DNA from: Clostridium_AW malenominatum
GTDB lineage: Bacteria > Bacillota > Clostridia > Clostridiales > Clostridiaceae
Reading direction: 5' to 3'
DNA: 64,000 nt
Assembly: GCF_039521365.1 (NCBI RefSeq)
Contig: NZ_BAAACF010000001.1
Coordinates: forward strand, 1,054,001-1,118,000
Within the stretch, counting starts at the first letter, position 1, and every line of letters begins with the position of its first letter. The translations under genes and the position numbers were made by a program. Below are positions 34,938-44,023 of this stretch, in pieces. The notes under the pieces are model-generated. The model was not told the origin of the DNA. It did no database searches and was given only the letters and a program-made list of their open reading frames with translations.

Positions 34938-36407
34938 TTGTTAAGTGAGATGTTAGGTACTGTAGGTAAAGGACTATATGTTGTTTTTCCTATAGTTGTT
35001 GTGATTCTAATTATTATAGTTTGTTGGAAAAGGGTTCCGGCGGATAAAGCTATGGTTATTACAGGATTAAAGAAGAGGGTTTTATCAGGTCGAGGAGGTA
35101 TAATGATACCTTTCTTAGAAACATCCTGTTCTATTTCTTTAGAAAACATATCCATGACTACAGATGTTAATGAAGCGCCTTCAAAGCAAGGGATTTTTGT
35201 TAATATTGTTGGTACTGCAGTAGTAAAGGTTGAAAATGAAACTGATAGTATACTAAAAGCTGTAGAGCAGTTTTGTAGTGGAAATTCCACTAACACTGTT
35301 AAAGTTATAAGAGATATTGTAGAGCAGATACTTGAGGGGAAATTAAGAGGTATTATTTCTACATTAACTGTTGAGCAAATCAACGAAGATAGAGCTACTT
35401 TTGAGGAAAGAATTGAAGATGATATAAGAAAAGAGTTAGATTCTATGGGATTACTTCTTATATCCTATAGTATATTAAAAATTTCAACTCAAGGTGGATA
35501 CTTAGAAAGTCGTGCCACTCCTCAAATTGCTCAAGCAAAGTCTGATGCAGATGTAGCTACAGCAGAAAGAAAAAGAGATACAGACATTAAGACCGCTAAT
35601 GCCAACAGAGAAGGTCAAAAGGCGAAACTAAATGCTGAGGCAGAAATTGCTGAAAGCGAAAGAGATAAAGAGATAAAATTACAAGGTTATCGTGCAGAGC
35701 AAGATAAAGCAAAGGCTAATGCAGACGTTGCATACAAGCTTCAGGAAATAGAGAATAATGGTAAGGTAGCAGACCAAAATGCTGCACTAGCTGAGAAAAA
35801 TGCCTTAGTTGTTGAAAAAGAATTAATTGCTAAGATTAAAAAACCTGCTGATGCAAGGAAATATGAAACAGAGGTAAATGCAGAAGCTGATAAGATTAAG
35901 GCTATTAAAGAGGCTGAAGCTGAGGCTGAGGCAATTAAAATTAAGGCTATTGCAGAGGCTGAAGCTAAGAAGATTGAAGCGCAAGCAGAAGCAGAGGCTA
36001 TAAGGTTAAAAGGTATGGCAGAAGCAGACACCATTAAAGCTAAAGGTCTTGCAGAAGCAGAAACAAAAGATAAGATTGCAGAGGCTATGGCTAAATATGG
36101 TGAAGCTGCAGTAGTGGAATTAATTGTAAGTAAATTACCTGAAATTATGAGTTCAGTTGCTAAGCCTATGGAACAAGTGGACAAAATTACTATTATAGAT
36201 AATGGAGGAACGCAAGGTGCTTCAAAGGTATCAAAAATAGTAACAGATGTAGCTGCTAATGGTTTTGAAGTGTTAAAGGATTTAACTGGCTTAAATATAT
36301 CCGAATTAATAGGAAGTCTTGGTAATAAAGAGACTGTTAAAAAACCAGAGAGTGAACCTTTAGAAGACTTAGAGTCTGAGGAAGTTGAAATTTCTCATAA
36401 AGAGTAA
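34938..36407 (+). CDS. flotillin / SPFH-domain membrane protein (YqiK-FloT type)
   Basis: 489 aa. N-terminal transmembrane helix about residues 10-30, SPFH domain about 35-190, then a long alanine/glutamate/lysine-rich coiled coil (about 200-390) with repeats such as EAEAEAIKIKAIAEAEAKK. The C terminus is acidic. Flotillins scaffold membrane microdomains. The usual NfeD partner is not adjacent here. The start is a TTG with GGGGGG 6 nt upstream; a hairpin terminator follows the stop. Confidence 0.9.
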   Translation: MLSEMLGTVGKGLYVVFPIVVVILIIIVCWKRVPADKAMVITGLKKRVLSGRGGIMIPFLETSCSISLENISMTTDVNEAPSKQGIFVNIVGTAVVKVENETDSILKAVEQFCSGNSTNTVKVIRDIVEQILEGKLRGIISTLTVEQINEDRATFEERIEDDIRKELDSMGLLLISYSILKISTQGGYLESRATPQIAQAKSDADVATAERKRDTDIKTANANREGQKAKLNAEAEIAESERDKEIKLQGYRAEQDKAKANADVAYKLQEIENNGKVADQNAALAEKNALVVEKELIAKIKKPADARKYETEVNAEADKIKAIKEAEAEAEAIKIKAIAEAEAKKIEAQAEAEAIRLKGMAEADTIKAKGLAEAETKDKIAEAMAKYGEAAVVELIVSKLPEIMSSVAKPMEQVDKITIIDNGGTQGASKVSKIVTDVAANGFEVLKDLTGLNISELIGSLGNKETVKKPESEPLEDLESEEVEISHKE

Positions 36408-36413
36408 AAGAAG

Positions 36414-36446
36414 AATAGCGTTGCAAAATTTGCAGCGCTATTTTAG
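36414..36446 (+). terminator. terminator after the flotillin gene
   Basis: Stem AATAGCGTTGCAAA / TTTGCAGCGCTATT with one mismatch, then TTAGTATT. Confidence 0.75.
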
Positions 36447-36567
36447 TATTAAAGATTATTTCTACTTTAGATTGCAACAGTGAAATAATGTGATACATGA
36501 ATTATTTATAGATAATGGTACAAATAGTAATTTGACTACTCGTAGATAGAGAGGAGAGAAAGAAACT

Positions 36568-36747
36568 ATGAAGATTAACAAGGGAGCAAAGGTTGGAATC
36601 ATGATTGAGATTATAGTACTTGTCATCATGATTCTTCTTGCGCTGTTTAATAAGACTATTCCGTCTGTACTGAGTTGGATTTTCGTCGTAGGTTTAGTGA
36701 TTGCATTGGCTGGAACATTAGTCGCCTTATCAAAAAGGAATAATTAA
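36568..36747 (+). CDS. small two-helix membrane protein
   Basis: 59-aa peptide: basic N terminus (MKINKGAKVG), helix 1 about residues 10-27, a short loop NKTIPSV, helix 2 about 34-54, basic end SKRNN. Preceded by GAGGAGAG. Not recognised. Its codon use (GTC, ATC, CTG, GCG) is richer in G and C than its neighbours, which hints at recent acquisition. Next gene is also a small membrane protein. Confidence 0.65.
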   Translation: MKINKGAKVGIMIEIIVLVIMILLALFNKTIPSVLSWIFVVGLVIALAGTLVALSKRNN

Positions 36748-36788
36748 AGATGAAAGTGATATAAATCCCAAACTGTGAGGTGGGGAAA

Positions 36789-37154
36789 ATGGATAAATTT
36801 CAAAGAGGTATTGTTGTAATTACTTTTGCTTCATTGGCAATATATATAGTTCTTTCAATAGTAAATGTTGAAAAATCCTCTAAGTGGATAAAGTGGTATT
36901 GGCAAATGGATGTGGATGAACAGAGAAAATATGACCCTAGAATTGCTATATGCCGTTTGAAAAAAATGCTTGTTATAATGTTAGCAGTGGGTATGTGTGG
37001 ATTTTTGTTCTCTTGGTTTATTAAACCTGTAATTTCAATTATAACGTTGGGAGTGATTATGGTTATACTTGTTTTTTCTATTAGTTATATTGGACCAAAG
37101 AATTGCTTACTATCAGAAAAAAATAAGATTATAATCACGAAATTTCATATTTAG
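36789..37154 (+). CDS. hypothetical membrane protein
   Basis: About 121 aa from the ATG at 36789, with GAGGTGG 5 nt upstream (a GTG at 36780 is also in frame). One helix at about residues 7-25, a soluble WYWQMDVDEQRKYDPRIA stretch, then two helices about 62-100. No family recognised with confidence. Lies 41 nt after the 59-aa membrane protein gene, possibly same transcript. Confidence 0.6.
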   Translation: MDKFQRGIVVITFASLAIYIVLSIVNVEKSSKWIKWYWQMDVDEQRKYDPRIAICRLKKMLVIMLAVGMCGFLFSWFIKPVISIITLGVIMVILVFSISYIGPKNCLLSEKNKIIITKFHI

Positions 37155-37224
37155 AAATTATAATAAAAATAGGATAATCTTAATTTATCATTAAAAACAA
37201 AAGTGTAAAAAAGACTTAGTAAAG

Positions 37225-37265
37225 AAAATCAGATATAAGATTAACTGTCTTATATCTGATTTTCT
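37225..37265. terminator. bidirectional terminator
   Basis: Perfect 16-bp stem AAAATCAGATATAAGA / TCTTATATCTGATTTT between convergent genes. Confidence 0.85.
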
Positions 37266-37270
37266 ATGAA

Positions 37271-37705
37271 CTATAAATCTTTTATCATATCTACATGAGG
37301 AATGGTCTTATAATCACGGGGCTCACTAATAGTCTTATATCCTAACTTTTTATAGAAGTCTTCCACTGAAACTCTACCCATAAGGACGGCTTTAGTATAT
37401 CCTCTTTCTATGGCAATGTTTTCTATAAAGTCCATTAAGTATCTTCCCAGTCCCGTTCCTCTATATTCTTTTAATATAGCTACATTTTTAATTCTAGCTT
37501 TTTCTTTATCATCTTCTGTTAAGAAAACTGTAGCAATCAATTTACCCTCTAAGAAGGCACCGTACATATCCATGTCCTTGTCAGGGCTTAAATCATCATT
37601 TTTAATATCAAGGCCCCAAGGCTTACGAAAGACTTCATTTCTAAGATCAACAGAATCTTCATATTCTTTTGAACCATAAGCAATATTTTTCATAATTATA
37701 TTCAT
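37271..37705 (-). CDS. GNAT-family N-acetyltransferase
   Basis: About 144 aa. GNAT acetyl-CoA motif A is visible: VAILKEYRGTGLGRYLMDF, and the C-terminal VEDFYKKLGYK. The N terminus MKNIAYGSKEYEDSVDLRNEVFRKP is the ElaA/YjcF-type. Start uncertain: AAGGAG precedes an in-frame GTG by 9 nt and the ATG at 37705 by 12 nt; further upstream in-frame ATGs overlap the site. Substrate unknown. Confidence 0.85.
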   Translation of the reverse strand: MNIIMKNIAYGSKEYEDSVDLRNEVFRKPWGLDIKNDDLSPDKDMDMYGAFLEGKLIATVFLTEDDKEKARIKNVAILKEYRGTGLGRYLMDFIENIAIERGYTKAVLMGRVSVEDFYKKLGYKTISEPRDYKTIPHVDMIKDL

Positions 37706-37726
37706 CACTTGTCCCATCTCCTTCAT

Positions 37727-38025
37727 AAATATCGTTATTATTTTAATTATATCAGCCTTAAGCTCAACTATACAAGGAAGTAAATAGTTTTTTATTTTGT
37801 TTTTTAAAATTGTAATATCAACAGTACAGGAAAGGCTATATGCTCAATTAAGTAAAATTGCTCCAGTAGTAATGATTAAATATTTCCCTAACAACATTGC
37901 AAGCTAATATCAATAAAGGGTAATGAAATATAATTAATTATAATAAAATGCAATAAAATGATTGACGGAGGAAAAGAAGTTTATTATACTTTAGGAATAA
38001 AGCAATTAAGAAAGGATAGAACTTT
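37727..38025. other. intergenic region with the promoter of the HTH/DUF4180 pair
   Basis: About 300 nt, no open frame or structured RNA seen. It contains a clear promoter TTGACG (37962-37967), 17-nt spacer, TATACT (37985-37990) reading into the HTH gene. Confidence 0.55.
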
Positions 38026-38508
38026 ATGGAGAATAAGTTTTATACAATAGATCAAATCGCGGAACTATTAGGCATGCATCATAAAACTATAAGAAAATTT
38101 ATAAATGAAGGTACACTTGGAGCAAGTAAAGTTGGAAAGCAGTGGAGAATTTCAAGACATGATTTAAACGTCTTTATGGAAAAAAATAATGTTAGAATGG
38201 GCAATGAAAAAGTAGAGGAAGAGTTAAAGATTGAGTACTCCACTGTAACAGAAGAGGCGGCAGCTATATCACAGCGAATAAATGTATCAACTGTAATAGA
38301 TATTAATGAAGTCGAAAAGGATGAATATTTAAGAATATCAAATACAATTATAGCTATAGCGAACTGCAAGAATGAAGAAATAGGAAAATCAACCACTCAT
38401 GTAAAATATGATGAGAAGTATAAAAGATTAAGAGTAATTCTTTGGGGAAGTGTGAAATTTATAGAGAACATGTTAAATGTAATTACAGTGCTAATTGAGC
38501 AGAAATAA
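38026..38508 (+). CDS. excisionase/MerR-like helix-turn-helix protein
   Basis: 160 aa. The N terminus (residues about 4-53) is a DNA-binding domain of the MerR_17/excisionase type: FYTIDQIAELLGMHHKTIRK and GASKVGKQWRISRHDLN. The rest (about 60-160) is a small ligand or interaction domain resembling no named family that I recognise. The DUF4180 gene follows 20 nt later, a pairing also seen in other Firmicutes, suggesting a regulator with its effector. Confidence 0.85.
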   Translation: MENKFYTIDQIAELLGMHHKTIRKFINEGTLGASKVGKQWRISRHDLNVFMEKNNVRMGNEKVEEELKIEYSTVTEEAAAISQRINVSTVIDINEVEKDEYLRISNTIIAIANCKNEEIGKSTTHVKYDEKYKRLRVILWGSVKFIENMLNVITVLIEQK

Positions 38509-38528
38509 TAATAAATTGGAGGACGAAT

Positions 38529-38900
38529 ATGAAAATAACTACCATAAAACAAAAAGATATAGAGATTGCTATTGTCAGTAGTAGCGAGATGATTATAACT
38601 GATCTTCAGTCAGCGTTGGATTTTATTGCAACAGTAAGCTTTGAAGCGGGTTGCAACAGTATAGTTTTAAATAAATCCGCAATTTGTGAAGAGTTTTTTC
38701 AATTAAAAACACAACTTGCAGGAGAAATATTACAAAAGTTCATTAATTATCGCGTTAAAATTGCTATAGTTGGTGATTTTTCAGTGTATTCAAGCAAGAG
38801 TTTGAAAGATTTTATTTATGAGTGTAACAAAGGAAAGGATATATTTTTCTTAGAAAATGAAAAAGAGGCTGTTGAAAAATTAATATTGGCTAACTCATAA
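38529..38900 (+). CDS. DUF4180 family protein
   Basis: 123 aa, soluble alpha/beta. Family features: IVSSSEMIITDLQSALDFIA, then EEFFQLKTQLAGEILQKFIN and KIAIVGDFSVYSSKSLKDFI. Function unknown. It is co-transcribed with the HTH protein and preceded by a GGAGG site. Confidence 0.85.
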   Translation: MKITTIKQKDIEIAIVSSSEMIITDLQSALDFIATVSFEAGCNSIVLNKSAICEEFFQLKTQLAGEILQKFINYRVKIAIVGDFSVYSSKSLKDFIYECNKGKDIFFLENEKEAVEKLILANS

Positions 38901-38927
38901 TATTTAGAAAGTGTAAAGAAAATCAGA

Positions 38928-38975
38928 ACCCTTGGCAGAAGTTCTACTAAAGAAATTTCCACCAAGGGGTATTTT
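38928..38975. terminator. hairpin between DUF4180 and the HNH-like gene
   Basis: Stem ACCCTTGG / CCAAGGGG with a long loop of about 26 nt and a T-rich tail; moderate terminator for both directions. Confidence 0.5.
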
Positions 38976-39621
38976 ATTCTTCCTCTGTCTCTAAACTTAT
39001 ATTTTCTAAATTAGCTTTTCTATTATCTAAGGTGTTGAGATTTATATGGTTAGTAATCATGTCCTCAGGAGTATCCATGATAAATCTATTTAAAAAGATT
39101 CTTCCAAAAGGGGTGTTTGCTACAGCGTAAGGCTTTGTTCCGATTTTATAAGGAACCCAAGCATAACCAAAGCTCATAACTTTATTTAAGTCTTCCTTAT
39201 CAACTATAGTTTTACCATTTTCTCTGCCATAATTATCTCTTAATATTAAAGCAACGGTTTTATTATCTAGTTCTCTATAATCATTAGGGGTATTTTTATC
39301 ATATATTTCTATGTTAGATTTTCTGTTATCTAAGGTATCCCCATTTATGTGTCTTATAGGAACTTTAGAATGGCTACTTAAAATAAATGAGTGTAGAGTT
39401 TGCTTTTCTCTACCCTTAGGTCCCTTGATATAATGCTGAACTAAATAACTATTAAAATCTTTATGCCATTCTGCAAACCAAAGACCATTATCTAATACAT
39501 TTTGCAAGTCATCAATGTCTATTTTACAATCAATAGTTGAGCCGTCTTTTTTCTTTAATGCTACATAAGCTACATTTTCTTTAATTTTATATTCATTCAA
39601 GTTTTTTTCTATAATAATCAA
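38974..39621 (-). CDS. HNH-endonuclease-like double-repeat protein
   Basis: About 215 aa. Two similar halves each carry an AP2/HNH-like segment: IRHINGDTLDNRKSNIE (about residue 98-114 from this start) and TNHINLNTLDNRKANLENIS near the end. The histidine-asparagine core is kept, but zinc cysteines are absent. Start is unclear: the frame continues to an ATG at 39660 that lies over a promoter-like TATAAT; the TTG at 39621 sits directly behind AAGAGG, and ATT codons lie at good spacing. Nuclease activity is uncertain; it could be a DNA-binding regulator. Confidence 0.7.
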   Translation of the reverse strand: MIIIEKNLNEYKIKENVAYVALKKKDGSTIDCKIDIDDLQNVLDNGLWFAEWHKDFNSYLVQHYIKGPKGREKQTLHSFILSSHSKVPIRHINGDTLDNRKSNIEIYDKNTPNDYRELDNKTVALILRDNYGRENGKTIVDKEDLNKVMSFGYAWVPYKIGTKPYAVANTPFGRIFLNRFIMDTPEDMITNHINLNTLDNRKANLENISLETEEE

Positions 39622-39758
39622 CCTCTTTCTTTTGTAATAGCAGTATATATTATAACACATAGTAAACTCATCTATGACAGAGAAAGTAAAAAAATTACTT
39701 CTTATTTTTTTACTATAAAGTATAATTATATATATAAAAAATGTGGGGAGAGTTCATA

Positions 39759-40238
39759 ATGGGAGAGAAAAGAGTATTAATAGTTTACTACAGCAGGTCA
39801 GGAAATACAAAGAAAATTGCCAGTGAATTAGCTAAAAAGTTATCTGGTGATTTAGAAGAACTTATAGAAAATAAAAATAGGAATGGAGTAGTAGGATATA
39901 TTAAATCAGGTTTAGATGCAGTTAAAAAAGTAAATACAAAAATCAACTCATCAAAGTTTGATGCCAAAGAATATGATATTGTAATTATTGCTACACCAAT
40001 TTGGGCAGGCACTATGGCAAGTGCAGTTAGAACATATATAAGTGAAAATAAAGAAAAATTTTCAAAGGTTACATTTCTTTGTACCCATGGAGGAGGTGGA
40101 GGAGAAAAAGCTTTTAATGAGATGAGAGAACTTTCTAAAGCTTACCCAGTAGCAATATGTGATATTAGTAATAGTGAAATTAAAAAAGGGTCATGGATAG
40201 AAAAGATTGATAAATTGGTTAATGAAATAGATAAATAA
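39759..40238 (+). CDS. flavodoxin family protein
   Basis: About 159 aa. FMN phosphate loop YYSRSGNTKKIA at the N terminus, then IVIIATPIWAGTMASAVRTY and FLCTHGGGGGEKAFNEM, typical of long-chain flavodoxin-like/NADPH-dependent FMN reductase folds. The ATG at 39759 is preferred (GGGGAG 9-10 nt upstream) over an ATG at 39741. Serves as electron carrier or quinone reductase; partner unknown. Confidence 0.9.
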   Translation: MGEKRVLIVYYSRSGNTKKIASELAKKLSGDLEELIENKNRNGVVGYIKSGLDAVKKVNTKINSSKFDAKEYDIVIIATPIWAGTMASAVRTYISENKEKFSKVTFLCTHGGGGGEKAFNEMRELSKAYPVAICDISNSEIKKGSWIEKIDKLVNEIDK

Positions 40239-40323
40239 AAAAAGTGATTAAGGATATTACAAGACAGAGTAACATACAATTACTAAAAAGTATATGGCGT
40301 GGAGTTATATTATAAATTTACTT

Positions 40324-40362
40324 AACATCCATATATGTGTAAACACATATATGGATGTTTTT
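40324..40362. terminator. terminator before the polysaccharide operon
   Basis: 17-bp perfect stem AACATCCATATATGTGT / ACACATATATGGATGTT with a 2-nt loop and T5. Confidence 0.85.
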
Positions 40363-40508
40363 ATTTTAAAGGAATAGTTAAATTACAGTTAAAGTTTATA
40401 TCTATCTATTTGGTAAATGTTTAAAAAAGATAATTTATTTTACAAAAATGTAATATGAGATTTGTATATAAAATATAAATATAGAAACTTATAATTACGG
40501 AGATATGT

Positions 40509-41282
40509 ATGAAGATTAAGATTAAAATTTTTTTTGTTTTAATTATGGCTATTTTAGCCTGGAGCCTAAATAGAGTAATAATTTCAATGGATTCAGCAGA
40601 GATAAATGAGAATGAGGTATCGGAAAAGGTGAATATACAGAATAACACAGAAAACATTGATAAAAGCAATGTATTATGGACAGCTATTGAAAGAAAAGAA
40701 AGCTACAACAACGAACTTCAATATTATTGTAAAGAAAACGTAACTATCAATGATAATGAGATAATCATCATATCTAAGAAAGAAGAAAAGGAAAACAAAA
40801 GTTACACCTCAGGCCTTGTTGAGAGCACTTATGGATATTTGTATGGCTATTTTGAATTTGATATTTGGATAAAGGAAGGTAAAGGACTATTTCCAGCTAT
40901 ATGGCTAATGCCTGTAGAAGATGCAAGCTTACCTGAAATAGATATCTTTGAAATGGTTGGCAGTGCACCTCAAGATTTTTCAGGAGTTTTCCACTATTTA
41001 GATGATAAAGGTATAAAACAGAAGACCTACTTTCAAAAAAAAGTGATAAAAAAAGATACATATAAAGTGGCACTTAGCTGGAGTGAAAATGAGCTTGCTT
41101 GGTATATTGACGGGGAACTAGTACATGTGTCAAAATCCTCTCCAAGTGAATATATGTATATTATTATAAATCAAGCGGTAGGTGGTAATTGGCCAGGTAG
41201 CCCTGATGATAAAACCTTATTTCCGTCAAGTTTTATTGTTAAAGCTTCTAAAATTAACCCAATAAATAAAAAAAGAAGGTAG
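40509..41282 (+). CDS. GH16-family glycoside hydrolase, membrane-anchored
   Basis: 257 aa. N-terminal hydrophobic anchor or signal (residues about 5-26) without lipobox, then a GH16 jelly roll. Catalytic motif EIDIFE with nucleophile E143, D145 and acid/base E148. Also KGLFPAIWLMP and NQAVGGNWPG, typical of laminarinase/lichenase-type GH16. First gene of a six-gene operon whose second gene is a polymer-forming glycosyltransferase, so it probably trims or releases the nascent surface polymer rather than degrading food. Confidence 0.9.
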   Translation: MKIKIKIFFVLIMAILAWSLNRVIISMDSAEINENEVSEKVNIQNNTENIDKSNVLWTAIERKESYNNELQYYCKENVTINDNEIIIISKKEEKENKSYTSGLVESTYGYLYGYFEFDIWIKEGKGLFPAIWLMPVEDASLPEIDIFEMVGSAPQDFSGVFHYLDDKGIKQKTYFQKKVIKKDTYKVALSWSENELAWYIDGELVHVSKSSPSEYMYIIINQAVGGNWPGSPDDKTLFPSSFIVKASKINPINKKRR

Positions 41283-41288
41283 TAGCCT

Positions 41289-42575
41289 ATGTTATTTGCA
41301 GTAATAACATTTTTAAGTACATTTTTTTCGCTTTTTCACATGATTTGTGCAATAAAATATAAAATTCCTACCTATAACTACAAAAAGCCTGAAAAAGGAA
41401 TAACAATACTTATACCTTGTTATAACGAAGCCCCTATTTTAAAGTATACAATAGAGGGCCTTAAAAAACTCCATTATGAAAATTATGAGGTAATATTTAT
41501 TAATGATGGCTCAAGTGACAATACACTAGAAGTTTTAAATGATCAACTGCACCTAGAGGAGTTAAATGAAGATAATTCTACTGAATTATTAGGTGGAATC
41601 ATAGGAATGTACAAGTCAAGCGTATACAACAACATGTATGTAATTGATAAAGAAAACAACGGTAAGGCAGAAAGCCTGAATGCAGGAGTTAGGTTCAGTA
41701 AAAATGAACTGGTTTTGACACTCGATGCAGACTGCATATTAAAGCAGGATGCACTAAAGATTATGAATAACACCTTTGCTGATAAAAAGGTAATAGCATC
41801 AGGTGGAGCGGTGCATACTATGCAAATGTTTAAGCTAAATAATCCTGCAAAACTCTTGATACTTTTACAAAGCCTTGACTATATAAAGGGGTTTTATATT
41901 TATAAAGCTTCCTTGGCATATAATAAAGCATTAGCAATTATTTCTGGAGCATTCGGTATTTTTAAAAGAGATGTTCTTTTAGAAATTGGTGGTTTTAGAG
42001 CTGGATTAGGAGAAGACATAGATATAACTATAAGACTCCAGGAGTATGCAATTAAGTATGACAAGAAAGTAATTTTCAATGAAAATGCAATTTGTTTTAC
42101 TGAGTGTCCTGAGAGTTTTAAGAATTTGGTAATACAACGAATTAGATGGCAAAAAGGATTTATTGATTCAATAATAAAAAACAGAAGGTTTATTTTTAAA
42201 AATTTCTTTAAACACAATTTATGCTTTTTTTTATTAATAGATGCAGTATTAATTAACACAATCTCTATAGGAGTTCTGTTAATAAACATTTTAATTGCTT
42301 CAATAAATATAAAAAATAATATAAATAATCATTTGATTTCTTATCTTGTGATAACTGTTATTTTTAATTACCTCTACTCGGTAACAGCTATAATTAAGTC
42401 TAATCGTTATGTAGAGGGGCTGCAAAAAAAGTGGTTATACGCTGTTATAGTTATTGACATGTTTGTATTTAGATTCCTATATATATTCTTTTATATATTT
42501 GGTACTTTTCAGTATTATTTTAATAATAAGAGTTGGAATAAATTCACAAGAACAAACAATGTATATGACACATAA
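41289..42575 (+). CDS. processive GT2 family glycosyltransferase
   Basis: 428 aa membrane enzyme. Helix at residues 1-20; GT2 domain about 35-265 with ILIPCYNEAPI, INDGSSDNT, TLDADC (metal aspartates), GLGEDIDIT and QRIRWQKG, the QxxRW motif of processive synthases; then about four C-terminal helices (300-415). Resembles PgaC/hyaluronan-synthase-like polymerases, which make beta-linked polymers and export them. It follows the GH16 gene by 6 nt. Confidence 0.9.
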   Translation: MLFAVITFLSTFFSLFHMICAIKYKIPTYNYKKPEKGITILIPCYNEAPILKYTIEGLKKLHYENYEVIFINDGSSDNTLEVLNDQLHLEELNEDNSTELLGGIIGMYKSSVYNNMYVIDKENNGKAESLNAGVRFSKNELVLTLDADCILKQDALKIMNNTFADKKVIASGGAVHTMQMFKLNNPAKLLILLQSLDYIKGFYIYKASLAYNKALAIISGAFGIFKRDVLLEIGGFRAGLGEDIDITIRLQEYAIKYDKKVIFNENAICFTECPESFKNLVIQRIRWQKGFIDSIIKNRRFIFKNFFKHNLCFFLLIDAVLINTISIGVLLINILIASINIKNNINNHLISYLVITVIFNYLYSVTAIIKSNRYVEGLQKKWLYAVIVIDMFVFRFLYIFFYIFGTFQYYFNNKSWNKFTRTNNVYDT

Positions 42576-42598
42576 ATAGGAATAATATTAAAGTAAAG

Positions 42599-43318
42599 GT
42601 GGGAATAAATATTGACAGAGTACAAAAGGATATCCAAGTATATCGACATGAAGAAAAATATTATATAAGAAAAGTGAGGGCTTTTGAGCTTTCAGGTCTT
42701 TTAAAAGCCTATATGAAAAAAGATGAACATGGGGATGGAGATGGTTCTTATTGGATACGAAGCTTATATTTTGATGATTATAGAAATAGTGACTATGTAA
42801 ACAAGCAAGATGGCATAGCGGATAGGAAAAAGCTGCGTTTGCGTATTTATAATTTGGAATCAAATTCAGTTAAACTTGAGCTGAAGAATAGATATGGCAT
42901 TTATATGATGAAAGAGAGTGCTACTATATCAAATTGTGATGCAAAACTTATGATATCAGGGGAAAGTTCTAATTTGTTAAACTATAATTCTGTTGTGGCT
43001 ACAAAAGTCTATTACTTAATGCATAAAGCTTTATATAGACCTAAAGTCATTATAGATTATGAAAGAGAGGCCTACACATATCCCTTTGAAAACATACGTG
43101 TAACTATTGATAAAAATATTAGGGCCTCTAATAGTGACTTCAATATTTTTAACGACAAAATAAATATGCTGCCGGTTATAGAAGATGATGTATATGTATT
43201 GGAAATAAAATACGATAATATGTTTCCTGAATTTCTTCAAAAAGTAATATCTACTTATACAGTTAGTAGATCATCAGTGAGTAAGTACTGTTTAGGTAGA
43301 CAAACTATCAATAGATAG
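42599..43318 (+). CDS. VTC-domain (polyphosphate polymerase-like) protein
   Basis: 239 aa. VTC/CYTH-like tunnel fold: YRHEEKYYIRKVRAFEL, YWIRSLYFDDYRNSDYVNK, RKKLRLRIYN, KLELKNRYG, KVIIDYEREAYTY and VYVLEIKYDN carry the basic and acidic residues lining such tunnels. Bacterial VTC proteins beside DUF4956 and CotH genes are widespread but uncharacterised. Start: a GTG at 42599 is assumed; AAAGGTGGG could instead serve an ATT at 42611, 8 nt downstream. Confidence 0.85.
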   Translation: MGINIDRVQKDIQVYRHEEKYYIRKVRAFELSGLLKAYMKKDEHGDGDGSYWIRSLYFDDYRNSDYVNKQDGIADRKKLRLRIYNLESNSVKLELKNRYGIYMMKESATISNCDAKLMISGESSNLLNYNSVVATKVYYLMHKALYRPKVIIDYEREAYTYPFENIRVTIDKNIRASNSDFNIFNDKINMLPVIEDDVYVLEIKYDNMFPEFLQKVISTYTVSRSSVSKYCLGRQTINR

Positions 43319-43330
43319 GAGAGTGAACTT

Positions 43331-43999
43331 ATGCGTAATGAAAATTTATTAAATCTTTTATTGAATGGTGCTTCAACCTTTACCATTGAAATCATATTGA
43401 TAAACATGTCAATGTCCATACTCTTCTCACTTTTTATTTATTTTATATATAAAATAAGTTTTAATGGAGTAGTATATTCACAAAGTTTCAATGTTACAAT
43501 TGTTATGATTTCTTTAATTACTTCTGTAATAATGATGCTTATCGGAAGCAATCTGGCTATATCCCTTGGTATGGTAGGAGCGCTTTCTATTGTAAGATTC
43601 AGAGCGGCAATAAAGGAACCAAGAGATATAGCATTCTTATTTTGGGCCATTGCTGTTGGCCTTGCAGCCGGTATAGGAGCTTTTTTGATAGCAATAATTG
43701 GTAGTATAGCCATAGCTGCTGTGTTGTTACTCTTTGGAAATAGGTTGTACAAGGATTATAACTATCTTCTGGTAGTAAAGGGAGAGGATATAAAATGCGA
43801 GGATATAAATCATATTCTAAAAGAATATAAAGCCCCCTTCAAACTTCGCATGAAAAATACAACAAAACTTTATTCAGAACTGACATATGAAATTACCCTA
43901 AAGCATGTTAATGCGGATAATCTTACGGAGCATTTTTATACTTTGGAAAATATCAGAGAAGTGCATATTGTCTCCTATAATGGTGAAGTAAGTGTTTAA
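43331..43999 (+). CDS. DUF4956 membrane protein
   Basis: 222 aa. About four membrane helices in residues 15-135, including the conserved SLGMVGALSIVRFRAAIKEP and DIAFLFWAIAVGLAAGIGAF, then a soluble C-terminal domain (about 145-222). Regular neighbour of VTC and CotH genes. May form the membrane partner of the VTC enzyme; function undetermined. GGAGAG site 12 nt after the VTC gene. Confidence 0.9.
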   Translation: MRNENLLNLLLNGASTFTIEIILINMSMSILFSLFIYFIYKISFNGVVYSQSFNVTIVMISLITSVIMMLIGSNLAISLGMVGALSIVRFRAAIKEPRDIAFLFWAIAVGLAAGIGAFLIAIIGSIAIAAVLLLFGNRLYKDYNYLLVVKGEDIKCEDINHILKEYKAPFKLRMKNTTKLYSELTYEITLKHVNADNLTEHFYTLENIREVHIVSYNGEVSV

Positions 44000-44023
44000 A
44001 GAAGTTTTGTGAGTGGTGAAATA

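Noticed and set aside
35560..36080. Apparent DNA repeats in the flotillin gene
   Set aside because: They follow from the repeating Ala-Glu-Ile-Lys protein sequence, not from a repeat element or CRISPR.
35741..36184. Long open frame antisense to the flotillin gene
   Set aside because: It is a by-product of the repeated A/E/K coiled-coil codons; serine/alanine-rich composition and no ribosome site.
40239..40508. Possible cyclic di-GMP riboswitch before the polymer operon
   Set aside because: None of the conserved GEMM aptamer elements is present; only a terminator hairpin and AT-rich sequence.
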